Shown here: piece after piece, positions 1-8,672 of the stretch
How the letters are laid out: every line of letters begins with the position of its first letter
How positions within the stretch are numbered: the stretch's first letter is position 1
NCBI GenBank assembly: GCA_965225735.1
Contig: CBDDBN010000030.1
Coordinates: 558,001 to 622,000 of the forward strand
Length of the DNA stretch: 64,000 bases
Direction: 5' to 3'
Origin: Denitrobaculum sp965225735
Lineage (GTDB): Bacteria; Pseudomonadota; Alphaproteobacteria; Kiloniellales; Kiloniellaceae
Program-made: the position numbers and the translations under genes
Notes under the pieces: generated by a model
Databases searched by the model: none
Told to the model about the DNA's origin: nothing
Seen by the model: the letters and a program-made list of their open reading frames with translations, nothing else

Positions 1-281
1 ACGAACTCTCCTCCTACATCATAACCAGCCCGCCCGGTTATGAATCGGAAACCTTTCAGCACGAGGGCGAAGAATTCGTCTACATCCTGAGCGGCATGGT
101 CGAACATAGTCTGGGCGGTGAAAGCTTCCTCCTGCGTCCTGGCGACAGCCTACACTTCAAAGGTTCCAACCCCCATTCCTGGAAAACCGTCGGCGACAGC
201 CCCGCGCGCATGCTCTGGACCGGGACCCTGACTGTCCTGCAAAACCGGGGGAAAGACGTTCTTCCGGGACGCCAATCCTAG
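1..281 (+). CDS. Cupin-domain protein, C-terminal part (5' truncated)
   Basis: The window opens inside this reading frame, which is open from base 3 and ends at a TAG at 279-281. The visible 92 residues form most of a cupin barrel. An HEGEEFVYILSG stretch is followed by RPGDSLHFKGSNPHSW, the usual second cupin motif with its PGD turn and a late His. This arrangement is common at the C-terminus of XRE-cupin transcription regulators, but the N-terminal half is missing, so a stand-alone cupin is equally possible. It is convergent with the SDR gene that ends 6 bp away. Confidence 0.7.
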   Translation, partial: ELSSYIITSPPGYESETFQHEGEEFVYILSGMVEHSLGGESFLLRPGDSLHFKGSNPHSWKTVGDSPARMLWTGTLTVLQNRGKDVLPGRQS

Positions 282-286
282 TTTGA

Positions 287-1014
287 CTACAAGGTAACGC
301 CGCCGATACTTGCCCCGCCGCAGACATAGAGCGTCTGACCGGTAACATAGCCGTTGCGCGGATCGGCAAAGAAGAGGATCGCCCGGGAGACATCGTCCAC
401 CGTCCCGATCCGTCGTACCGGCAGATTATCGGCTAATTTCTGCTGCCGCTCGCTGCCCTTCTCAATAATGCCCCAGAAGTTGTCGGTCAGGACCGGCCCC
501 GGCGCCACCACATTTACGGTAATGCCCTCAGGTCCCAGCTCGAGCGCCCAGGTCCTCGCCATGCCATGCAGGCCGGCCTTGGAGTAGGAATAGGCAGTGC
601 GGGTCGGCGCACCCATGGCAGCGCGGGAGGAATTGAAAACGATCCGTCCGAAGCCGCGCCCCTTCATCGCTGGCAGAAAGGCCTTCACGAAGGTCAGCGC
701 TGCGCCGGCGTGCAGCTGCGTCAGAGTCAGAAGGTCGTCCGGCTCCGCCTCTTCGATCAGGTTGGGCAGGATGATGCCGGCATTGTGGATAAAGTGCGTC
801 ACTTCACCGGCAGCTGCGATTTCCTCTGCCGCCTGCTGCGTTTCCGTCGGATCGGTCAGATCGGCTTGTACCGTGCTGAACCGTTCGTGATTCCAGTCCG
901 GCGCGCGGCGCGCCACCGACACGACCTCATAACCCAGCTCCAGAAAATCCCGGCAGAGTCGTTCGCCGATCCCGGCGCTGCCGCCGGTCACCACCGCGCG
1001 ATAGGACACATCGT

Positions 1015-1018
<4 letters not shown>
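287..1018 (-). CDS. Short-chain dehydrogenase/reductase, last gene of the putative indole-acetate operon
   Basis: This 243-residue classical SDR has an N-terminal TGGSAGIG cofactor loop, the NNAG-type strand as HNAG, and a complete Ser-Tyr-Lys site (NSS then AYSYSK). It should be catalytically active, unlike the SDR domain two genes upstream. The start is the ATG at 1018, whose bases overlap the TGA of the preceding cyclase gene (ATGA); a longer reading frame exists but would run deep into that gene. In the proposed pathway it would oxidise the 2-hydroxyl of the ring-dihydroxylated indole to the lactam, giving dioxindole-3-acetate. That role is inference from context only. Confidence 0.85.
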
Positions 1019-1803
<785 letters not shown>

Positions 1804-1807
1804 TTTC

Positions 1808-3061
1808 TCAGGCTCCTTCCGGCTGAGTCAGTTCCCGTTCCAGAACCCGGGGATCTTCTTTCCATCGGACCATGAAATCTTCGGCCACGTCACCGACGGC
1901 GATATCCTCCAGGCCCTGCTGCAACGCGCCGACCACGGCCTTGGCCAGTCGTTCGGGCGTGACTTTGGGCGGCGGCAGGTGCTGTCGCCAATCCTCCTCC
2001 AGCGGACCGAAGAGCGCGTTCAGCACCTTCACGCCCGAACCCCGGAATTCCCCGCGCAGGCACTGACTGAGCGAATAGGCCGCCGCCTGGCTGGCCGAGG
2101 TCGAACCGTATGCAGGCCAGTTGGAAAGCGCGTAGACCGAGAGCAAATTGACCCAAGCGCAGGCGGAGTTCACGCCGTCGGCGCCGCGGAAGCGCATGCC
2201 AGGACCGAAAGCCTGGATCAGCCGCAAAGGACCGAAGTAGTTCACTTCCATCTCATCCCGCGCGGTGACGATACCGTCCCGGTCCATGGCGCCGCCGGCG
2301 CGCACATGCTCCGCCGTGTTGATCAGGATATCGACCTTGCCTCCGATCTCGCTTGCGAGTTCCTTGACCGAAATCGTATCTGTGACGTCGAGCGGCATGA
2401 TTTCTACATTGGGGATGGACGCCAGTTCCTCCGCGCCGCGATACGGTCGCCAGGTCTCGGCGATACCCACAAAAACGAGCGAGGCGCCGGCAGCCGAGAC
2501 CGCCTTGGCCATAGCCTGGCCAAGCGGTGTCCGCCCATCGGTGATGAGCACCCGGCGATGCTTGGGATCGCAAGTTAACTCCCGCAGCTGCTTGTCATCC
2601 GCCATATTGGCCGTCTCCTCTTCCGGCAGGGCCATGAGCACGCCCTGACCCGACTTATCCGTCCGGGCGATCATGCGCACCCGCCCGCCTTGCGGCACAT
2701 CGCCGTGGATATGCGCCAGCACCGTAATGCCCGCATCCAGCTCCACAGTGCCGGCGCGCCAGGGCGTGCGCTCCCGGAAATAGACATTGGTGCTGGTCTG
2801 GATGGTGGTTTCCGCGATCAGCCGACCGCCCTCCGGCATATCCTTCCAGGAAAGATTCATGGAGAGGCACTTGGGACAGGCCTCGCGCGGCGGGTAAGTC
2901 ACCGCCCCGCAGTCGCCGCAGCTCTGCAGGACGAAGCGCCCTTCCGCGGCCGCCACCGTGAAACCGAGCGCCTTGCGGCTGCGCGAAGTCGGCGGCAGGG
3001 TCGGCAGAACCGTGCGCTTTTGCGGGTCCTTGCGTGGTGGGCGTTGGATCGGATCTGTCAT
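1808..3061 (-). CDS. DUF35 zinc-ribbon/OB-fold protein fused to a degenerate SDR domain
   Basis: A 417-residue two-domain protein. Residues about 30-165 are a DUF35 unit with a zinc ribbon (C48-x2-C51 and C62-x2-C65) followed by an OB-fold. Residues about 170-417 are SDR-like, but the active site is broken: aligned on the following helix, the Y-x3-K motif reads T-S-A-S-Q, and the glycine loop is TDGRTPLGQ. The SDR half is therefore probably non-catalytic. The start at 3061 overlaps the thiolase stop by ATGA, while an upstream ATG would add 12 residues inside the thiolase gene. DUF35 proteins partner thiolase-like proteins, as in the Ltp2-ChsH2 retro-aldolase of steroid side-chain degradation, and the neighbour fits. 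Confidence 0.85.
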   Translation of the reverse strand: MTDPIQRPPRKDPQKRTVLPTLPPTSRSRKALGFTVAAAEGRFVLQSCGDCGAVTYPPREACPKCLSMNLSWKDMPEGGRLIAETTIQTSTNVYFRERTPWRAGTVELDAGITVLAHIHGDVPQGGRVRMIARTDKSGQGVLMALPEEETANMADDKQLRELTCDPKHRRVLITDGRTPLGQAMAKAVSAAGASLVFVGIAETWRPYRGAEELASIPNVEIMPLDVTDTISVKELASEIGGKVDILINTAEHVRAGGAMDRDGIVTARDEMEVNYFGPLRLIQAFGPGMRFRGADGVNSACAWVNLLSVYALSNWPAYGSTSASQAAAYSLSQCLRGEFRGSGVKVLNALFGPLEEDWRQHLPPPKVTPERLAKAVVGALQQGLEDIAVGDVAEDFMVRWKEDPRVLERELTQPEGA

Positions 3062-4245
3062 GCGTCCGGCCCCGCGAGAACCGCCGCGCCGGAACACAGT
3101 CCGCGGTCGTAGTTGATCATGCCGAAGCCTGAAACCACGGCCAGCTTAGCGTCAGCGACCTGACTGCCGAGCGCGCTGCCCGTCACCTGCCGTAGGGCTT
3201 CAACCATGCCCAGATATCCCCCCGCAGCCCCCGCTTGTCCGACCGAAAGCTGGCCGCCAGATGTGTTGTGCGGGAAGCTGCCGCCGTTGGTCAGGTCGTG
3301 GCTACGCACGAAGTCCGCGCCCTCCCCTTTCTTGCAGAAACCCAGGTCTTCGAACTGCATCATGGAGATGACCGGATAGTCGTCGTAGGTCTCCAGCAGA
3401 TCGATGTCCTCCGGTGTCACGTCCGCCATGGCCCAGAATTCCTCCCGGTCCATCTCCCAGCCGCCGCGCATCTGGATCGGATCGTTGGGAAAGGCGTTAT
3501 GCCGTTCAATGGTCGAGAGAACGCGCACGGCAGGCAACCCCAGAGACTTCGCCGTTTCATCGCGCATCACCAGAAAAGCTTCCGCACCGGCGCAGGGCAT
3601 AACGCAATCGAAGAGCGCGATGGGATCGGAGATCGGACGGGCGGCAATGTACTGCTCCAGGCTCAAGGGCTTCTTCATCAGCGCATGGGGAAAAGTAAGC
3701 GCATTGTCGCGCTGGGCCACGCAGATCTTGCCGAAGTCCTCCCGCGTCGCGCCATAGCTTTTCATGTAATGGTCGGTGAGCAGGCCGAAGCTGGCATTGG
3801 GACCGCCGGAGCCGTAGGGATAGGAGGCGTCCTGCGCGAAGCGGCTGAAGCTGGAGAGCATACGGCGAAAGGAATCCACGTGGTTCGCATCGCCGGAAAC
3901 GCAGGCCACCATTTCCGCATCGCCGGACTGCACCGCCCGCGCGGCGCGGCGCAGGCTCACCACGCCCGAAGCCCCACCCATGGGAATATGATCGAGCCAG
4001 CGCGGCGTCAAACCAAGGTGCTGCGTCAACCCCACGGCCGTATCGGGAAAGAGCGTGAAGGAAGACACGCAAAAGCCGTCGATGTCCTGAGGCGTGAGCC
4101 CAGCGCCCCGCACCAGTTCGCCAAGAGCGCGCGCAATCCACCAGTGCGCCGGTTCCGGCGAATAGCGCTGATAAGGCACGGTGACGGGCACAGCGGCGAC
4201 CACGCCGTCATAAGCCTGTCGAACTGCCGCGCCCCGTTTTGCCAT
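3058..4245 (-). CDS. Thiolase-like (SCP2/Ltp2-type) protein, candidate acyl-CoA retro-aldolase subunit
   Basis: A 395-residue thiolase-fold protein lacking the usual chemistry. The nucleophile position reads GGAS (A92) instead of Cys, and the GHP histidine motif is replaced by GQA in NTSGGQLSVGQAG; a Cys remains only in the C-terminal GLCSG. Such proteins do not condense or thiolyse. The best-understood ones (Ltp2) form a complex with a DUF35 protein and cleave tertiary beta-hydroxyacyl-CoAs into a ketone and a short acyl-CoA. The next gene supplies exactly such a DUF35 protein with ATGA coupling. I infer cleavage of dioxindole-3-acetyl-CoA to isatin and acetyl-CoA. The start shares bases with the ligase stop (TGATG). 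Confidence 0.85.
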   Translation of the reverse strand: MAKRGAAVRQAYDGVVAAVPVTVPYQRYSPEPAHWWIARALGELVRGAGLTPQDIDGFCVSSFTLFPDTAVGLTQHLGLTPRWLDHIPMGGASGVVSLRRAARAVQSGDAEMVACVSGDANHVDSFRRMLSSFSRFAQDASYPYGSGGPNASFGLLTDHYMKSYGATREDFGKICVAQRDNALTFPHALMKKPLSLEQYIAARPISDPIALFDCVMPCAGAEAFLVMRDETAKSLGLPAVRVLSTIERHNAFPNDPIQMRGGWEMDREEFWAMADVTPEDIDLLETYDDYPVISMMQFEDLGFCKKGEGADFVRSHDLTNGGSFPHNTSGGQLSVGQAGAAGGYLGMVEALRQVTGSALGSQVADAKLAVVSGFGMINYDRGLCSGAAVLAGPDA

Positions 4246-5873
4246 CAGGCCACCGCCCGCTTTTTCAGGTGACGAAGGTCGATCGTATCCCTGTTTTCCC
4301 GCAGCTTCTCCACCAAGGCCTTCAGCTCGCCCCGCTGGACTTTGTTCGTAGAGGTCAATGGCAGAGACTCCACGAAAGCGATGTAGCCGGGAGCCTTGTA
4401 GTAGGCGAGCTGTTCCAGCGACCAGCGCGTGATGTCCTCGGCGATCTTGAGCGCCTTGTCATGCGAGAAATCTTCCGCAGGCACGACGCAGACAAAGACC
4501 TCGTCGCCCCGCACCGGGTCCGGTGTTGCGGCCACGGCAACAGCACCTACCTGGGGATGGCGCAGCAGCACACCCTCAACCTCGATGGCGGCGATGTTCT
4601 CGCCGGAGCGGCGGATAACGTTCTTCTTGCGATCCACGAAGGCAAGAGTCCCATCCGGGTTCCGCCGCACGATGTCACCGGTGTGGAACCAGCCGCCGCG
4701 CCAGGCTTCGTCTGTCGCCTCCGGATCCTTCAGGTAGCGGTCGAAGAAACCGTAGCGCGGATTATCGCCGTTCCGGCGCACCAGCAATTCGCCGGGCTCG
4801 CCCGCCGCTGCTTCCGATTCATCGTCACGCTCTATGCGCACAGCGATCTCATCTTCCGGCGCGCCGAAGCAACGTGTGCCGATGTGCCGGGGTTCGCGCG
4901 CTGCCGCGACCACCGCGCCGTTTCCGGTCTCAGTCATGGCCCAGGCTTCGATCAGCGGCACGCCGAAGCGCTCCTCGAAAGCCCCGTGCAGCCGCTCTTC
5001 CACCCCGGCCCCAAAGCCGAAACGCACGGAATGTTCCTTATCCGCACCACTTTCCGGCGCCGACATCAGCATCGCCGGCATGACACCCAGATAATGCATG
5101 ATGCTGGCTTTGGACTGGCGCACCGAATCCCACCAGCTCTTGGGGTGAAAGCGGTCCAGAACCGTCAAGCAACCGCCCACTGCAATCATGGCCATGGTCG
5201 AACAGGCCAGAGCATTCATATGAAACAGCGGCAACGGCGTGATCATGCGCTCACCGTCGAAATTGAGCGCACAGTGCCCGCCGACAAAGCGGTACCACTG
5301 GCCGCAGTTCAGAAAGTAGCTGTTGTTGAGCACGCAACCCTTCGGCAAGCCGGTGGTCCCGGAGGTATAGAGCAAGGCGGCTTCCTCATTGAAACCGCCA
5401 TCCTGTTCTTCAGCCGGCCGGTCTGCCACGGGCACGGCATCCTCCGGCCCGATCACCTTTACGCCGGCTTTCTCTAAATCCGGCCTTCGCGTTTCCAAAC
5501 CCACGGCGAGGCACATCTCGGAATGCTCGACCAGATACGCCAGCTCGGCCGCCCGCAGATCGGGATTGATCGGCACGAGCGAGGCACCCAAGCGGTTCAG
5601 GGCCAGCCAGTGGATGAGGAAGGTTGGCCGGTTCTCCAGCAGAAGGCCAACTCGATGTCCTTTGCCATAACCTGCCTCCCGGTAGGCTTCGGCCTTCGCT
5701 TCCACTTTCTTAAGGCTAGCGCCATAGGTCAGTTCGCCGGATTCAATCCCATAGACCTCAGCCGTCTCAGGCAGCACGTTCATGAAAGGACGTTCAGGCA
5801 CGGCCTGCGCCGTCGCCGCGAAAAAGGAATAGACATTGGCGAAGCTGACCGGATCTCGGAGCTCAAGGGTCAT
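4245..5873 (-). CDS. AMP-forming acyl-CoA ligase (ANL superfamily)
   Basis: A 542-residue adenylate-forming enzyme with the phosphate-binding loop LLYTSGTTGLPKG, the adenine-side AWAMTETG motif, the GWFHTGDI hinge region and a C-terminal lysine in a STNKVQRGEL context. It would activate an aromatic or aliphatic acid to its CoA thioester; here dioxindole-3-acetate or indole-3-acetate is the contextual candidate. I chose the ATG at 5873 because a GAAGG ribosome-binding site lies about 7 bp upstream and it starts 10 bp after the oxygenase beta stop. An in-frame start at 5918 would overlap that gene. The 3' end overlaps the thiolase-like gene. Confidence 0.88.
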   Translation of the reverse strand: MTLELRDPVSFANVYSFFAATAQAVPERPFMNVLPETAEVYGIESGELTYGASLKKVEAKAEAYREAGYGKGHRVGLLLENRPTFLIHWLALNRLGASLVPINPDLRAAELAYLVEHSEMCLAVGLETRRPDLEKAGVKVIGPEDAVPVADRPAEEQDGGFNEEAALLYTSGTTGLPKGCVLNNSYFLNCGQWYRFVGGHCALNFDGERMITPLPLFHMNALACSTMAMIAVGGCLTVLDRFHPKSWWDSVRQSKASIMHYLGVMPAMLMSAPESGADKEHSVRFGFGAGVEERLHGAFEERFGVPLIEAWAMTETGNGAVVAAAREPRHIGTRCFGAPEDEIAVRIERDDESEAAAGEPGELLVRRNGDNPRYGFFDRYLKDPEATDEAWRGGWFHTGDIVRRNPDGTLAFVDRKKNVIRRSGENIAAIEVEGVLLRHPQVGAVAVAATPDPVRGDEVFVCVVPAEDFSHDKALKIAEDITRWSLEQLAYYKAPGYIAFVESLPLTSTNKVQRGELKALVEKLRENRDTIDLRHLKKRAVA

Positions 5874-5883
5874 GACCGCGCCT

Positions 5884-6363
5884 TCAAACAAAAAGCTGGA
5901 TGTTGCGATGGGGCGCATCGCAATTCACCAGGTCAACCCGCTTGCGCCTGATCTTCAAGCTGCCCTCGACGACAGTGAGACTGTGCCGCGCCCAACCGGC
6001 CAATAGGGTCTGCTCATCAAAGCGCGTCTCCACGTAGTGGAAGGGCGTGTAGGTGCGATAAAGGTTTTCCTGGTGATTGATCTCATCGACGCTTGGCGTC
6101 TGCAGCAGGTGCTGGCAGCGGCTCTTCGGCTTTTGCGAAAAGGTCCGCTGTCCCTCCAGCCGCTGGACCCGCGTGCGCAACAGCAGGCGGTCTTCGTACA
6201 TCAGCGAGGTGGTCAAGTGCTCTTCCTCTTGGTCGGATTCCAGAGGCATCCAGTAGATGCCGTCTTCCGTGAAGAGATCCAGCCATTCGGGAAAGCGGCG
6301 CTCGTCGATCATCCGGGCCTCGGCGATCACAAAGTCAATTAGGTCCTGTGCAGTCGGTGTCAT
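5884..6363 (-). CDS. Aromatic-ring-hydroxylating dioxygenase, beta subunit
   Basis: A 159-residue NTF2-like (SnoaL-fold) small subunit with the family's typical length, an early EARMIDERRFPEWLDLF helix region, a WMPL strand, a YEDRLLLRTRV strand-turn and a closing RRKRVDLVN strand. Small subunits of this class carry no metal and stabilise the alpha3beta3 oxygenase. Its start overlaps the alpha-subunit stop by ATGA, so the two are translationally coupled. It shares the operon with its reductase, making a complete three-component oxygenase. Confidence 0.92.
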   Translation of the reverse strand: MTPTAQDLIDFVIAEARMIDERRFPEWLDLFTEDGIYWMPLESDQEEEHLTTSLMYEDRLLLRTRVQRLEGQRTFSQKPKSRCQHLLQTPSVDEINHQENLYRTYTPFHYVETRFDEQTLLAGWARHSLTVVEGSLKIRRKRVDLVNCDAPHRNIQLFV

Positions 6364-7688
6364 GCCACATTTTCTTTCAAAGATAGTGTCATGAACTTCT
6401 CCCAGGCCCTGAACTGGTTGCGCATCTGCGCCTCGGTCGTGCCGTTATAGGTCGCGTTGGGCGTCGCCCTTTCCTCCGGATCGTAGAGCCGCAGCATATT
6501 GACCCATTGGTTGCCGTCGCTGGCCAGGCCCATCTGCGCGCGCTCGTACATCTCCAGATCGTCGTGCCCGACAATCGAGGTCGGGGCATTGATCAGCCGG
6601 TTATACATAGCCGTGCGCTGCAGCAGTTTGTCCGGCGCACCGACCAGACGGAAGATCCAGGACTCCACCAGGGTTTTATCGGCCGCGATCGGCTTGAAGA
6701 GCCGCAGGGACTGGATTGGCCCCTTGATCATCATGTTGGGGAAGTAGACCGTGTTGTGCCGGTTCTCGTCGAGAATGGCTTTCGCTCGCTCCTCACCGTA
6801 GGCCGCGATCATCAGTTCGAAATACCCCTCGATCGCGGAATAGTCGGAATGGATCGAGTGGTGCACCCCGGTATGGCCATGACCGTTGTCCCAGGTCCGG
6901 ATGCCCATCTTTTCGAAGAACTCGTAGGGCGACATGAAGGGCAGAATGCACTCCACAGCCATGGGCTTAGGTCCATCGCCGCCTTCCTGTTCCCAGATCT
7001 CCTTCACTGTGCCGGCCGAAGATTCGTGCGCCACCATGGGGTGGCAGGTATCGGTCTGGTTCTCGACCAACATCTTCCAGTTACAGTGATGCATGTAGCG
7101 CAGCGGAGAGCCAACCACTTCCAGCCGGCCTTCGGGCGAACGATCGATCATGTTGTCGAGGCTCGAGAGAGACTCGCCGAAGAACTCCGCGAAGTCCGGG
7201 CCTCCGTCATTAATCTTCGCGAAGATGAAACCGCGGTAGTTTTCGACATGTTTCACCGGTGTCATGCCCTTCCCCGCGCAGGACTCCGGCAAACCCGTAT
7301 TTTCGTAGCCTTTCTTCAGCGGCACAGCCAAAAGGCTACCGTCGGTTTTGAAGGACCAGGCATGGTAGGGACAGCGGAAGAACTTGCCTGCATTACCCTG
7401 GCGGTCGATCACCACCTGCGTACCCTTGTGCGGACAGCGATTGAAGAGCACGCGGATCGAGTTGTCGCTGTGCCGGACCATCAGGACCGGCTGGGTCCCA
7501 ATCTCGGTGGCGCTGTAATCGCCCTTGTTTGGAATCTGGCTGTCATGACCGACATAGATCCAGGCGTTGCGGAAGAGATGTTCCATTTCCAGCCCAAAGA
7601 CATCCTGACTGCAGTAGAGATCGCGATGCACCTCGCCCTCGCGGATCAGGCCGCGTATGGTCTTGAGACTGCTATCGTCCTTTGTCAT
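6360..7688 (-). CDS. Rieske aromatic-ring-hydroxylating dioxygenase, alpha subunit
   Basis: A 442-residue oxygenase large subunit. The Rieske [2Fe-2S] ligands are C85-x-H87 and C106-x2-H109, and the mononuclear iron site is D213-x2-H216-x4-H221 with a later Asp in the HDDLEMYERAQ segment. The N-terminal Rieske domain and C-terminal catalytic domain are full length. Enzymes of this class add O2 across an aromatic double bond using electrons from the reductase encoded 15 bp upstream. With isatin-hydrolase-like and ior-like genes in the same operon, I propose attack at C2-C3 of indole-3-acetate. The substrate cannot be read from sequence alone. Confidence 0.92.
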   Translation of the reverse strand: MTKDDSSLKTIRGLIREGEVHRDLYCSQDVFGLEMEHLFRNAWIYVGHDSQIPNKGDYSATEIGTQPVLMVRHSDNSIRVLFNRCPHKGTQVVIDRQGNAGKFFRCPYHAWSFKTDGSLLAVPLKKGYENTGLPESCAGKGMTPVKHVENYRGFIFAKINDGGPDFAEFFGESLSSLDNMIDRSPEGRLEVVGSPLRYMHHCNWKMLVENQTDTCHPMVAHESSAGTVKEIWEQEGGDGPKPMAVECILPFMSPYEFFEKMGIRTWDNGHGHTGVHHSIHSDYSAIEGYFELMIAAYGEERAKAILDENRHNTVYFPNMMIKGPIQSLRLFKPIAADKTLVESWIFRLVGAPDKLLQRTAMYNRLINAPTSIVGHDDLEMYERAQMGLASDGNQWVNMLRLYDPEERATPNATYNGTTEAQMRNQFRAWEKFMTLSLKENVA

Positions 7689-7703
7689 GAGTAAGCCCTC
7701 CTT

Positions 7704-8672
7704 CTAGAGGTCCAAAACGAGTTTCGCCGAACGGGCGCGCGAGACACAGATCTGCATCACTTTGCCTTCGGCCTTTTCGCTGTCCGTCAGAACCACGTCA
7801 CGGTGGTCCGGCTCGCCGGAGATCACATCCGTCTGGCAGATGCCGCAGTCGCCGCGCTGACAGTCGTAGATCAGATCATGGCCGGCCGCCTCCAGCACCT
7901 GGATGATGCTTTCGCCGACCGGCACGGTGTAGGTCTCGCCGGTCGAGGCAATTTCGACCTCAAAAGGCGTGTCACCTGTCTGCGGCACCGGCGGCGTAAA
8001 GAGTTCAAAGTGGATCCGCTCTTCCGGCCAGCCGCCTGCACGCGCCGCGGCCTGGACTGCCTCGATCATGGGCTTGGGGCCGCAGACATAGAGATGCTGG
8101 TTGTTGTTTGCCGCTGCCAAGACGGCACCCACGTCGAGCGGTCTACCGGTCAGATCGTCGTAGTGTTCGACAAGTCTTTCACCGAGCAATTCCCTTAACG
8201 CACTCAAAAAGGCCAAGCTCCCCTGAGCGCGGCCGGAATAGTGCAGTGTGAAGTCCTGTCCACGGCGCAGCAGTTCACTGGCCATGGAGGCGATGGGCGT
8301 GATCCCGATTCCGCCTGCCAACAAGAGCGCTGGCGCGGTCGCATCCTCGGACAGCGGGAATTCGTTCTTTGGCTCCGTCGCGGACAGAAGGTCGCCCGCC
8401 TTCAAGCCATGCATGAAGGAAGAACCGCCCAGGGACTCCTCTTCCAGCCGCACGCCCAGCCGGTATTCGGCCACGCTCAAATCTGTCTCACGGGACGGAT
8501 CAAGGTTCACAAGTGAATAGGGCCGATCATCGCCGCCCGGCAGTTTCACCCGGATATGAGAACCAGGACTGTAGCCCGGCAGACTGCCGCCATTCGCCGG
8601 TTCCAAACGGAAGGAGCGGACCTTCGGTGCTTCGTCCTTTACCTCGACGACCTTCAGTTCCAGATCCGACAT
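7704..8672 (-). CDS. Phthalate-dioxygenase-type reductase (FMN/NAD, C-terminal [2Fe-2S])
   Basis: A 322-residue electron-transfer protein. It has an N-terminal flavin-binding barrel with the RPYSLVN motif, an NAD-binding domain with GGIGITPIASM and VCGPKPM, and a C-terminal plant-type ferredoxin with C-x4-C-x2-C (CQRGDCGIC) and a distal Cys near ICVSRA. This domain order is that of the phthalate dioxygenase/vanillate demethylase reductases, which pass electrons directly to the Rieske oxygenase without a separate ferredoxin. Its ATG follows immediately on the iorB stop (TGAATG), and the oxygenase alpha gene lies 15 bp downstream. Confidence 0.92.
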   Translation of the reverse strand: MSDLELKVVEVKDEAPKVRSFRLEPANGGSLPGYSPGSHIRVKLPGGDDRPYSLVNLDPSRETDLSVAEYRLGVRLEEESLGGSSFMHGLKAGDLLSATEPKNEFPLSEDATAPALLLAGGIGITPIASMASELLRRGQDFTLHYSGRAQGSLAFLSALRELLGERLVEHYDDLTGRPLDVGAVLAAANNNQHLYVCGPKPMIEAVQAAARAGGWPEERIHFELFTPPVPQTGDTPFEVEIASTGETYTVPVGESIIQVLEAAGHDLIYDCQRGDCGICQTDVISGEPDHRDVVLTDSEKAEGKVMQICVSRARSAKLVLDL

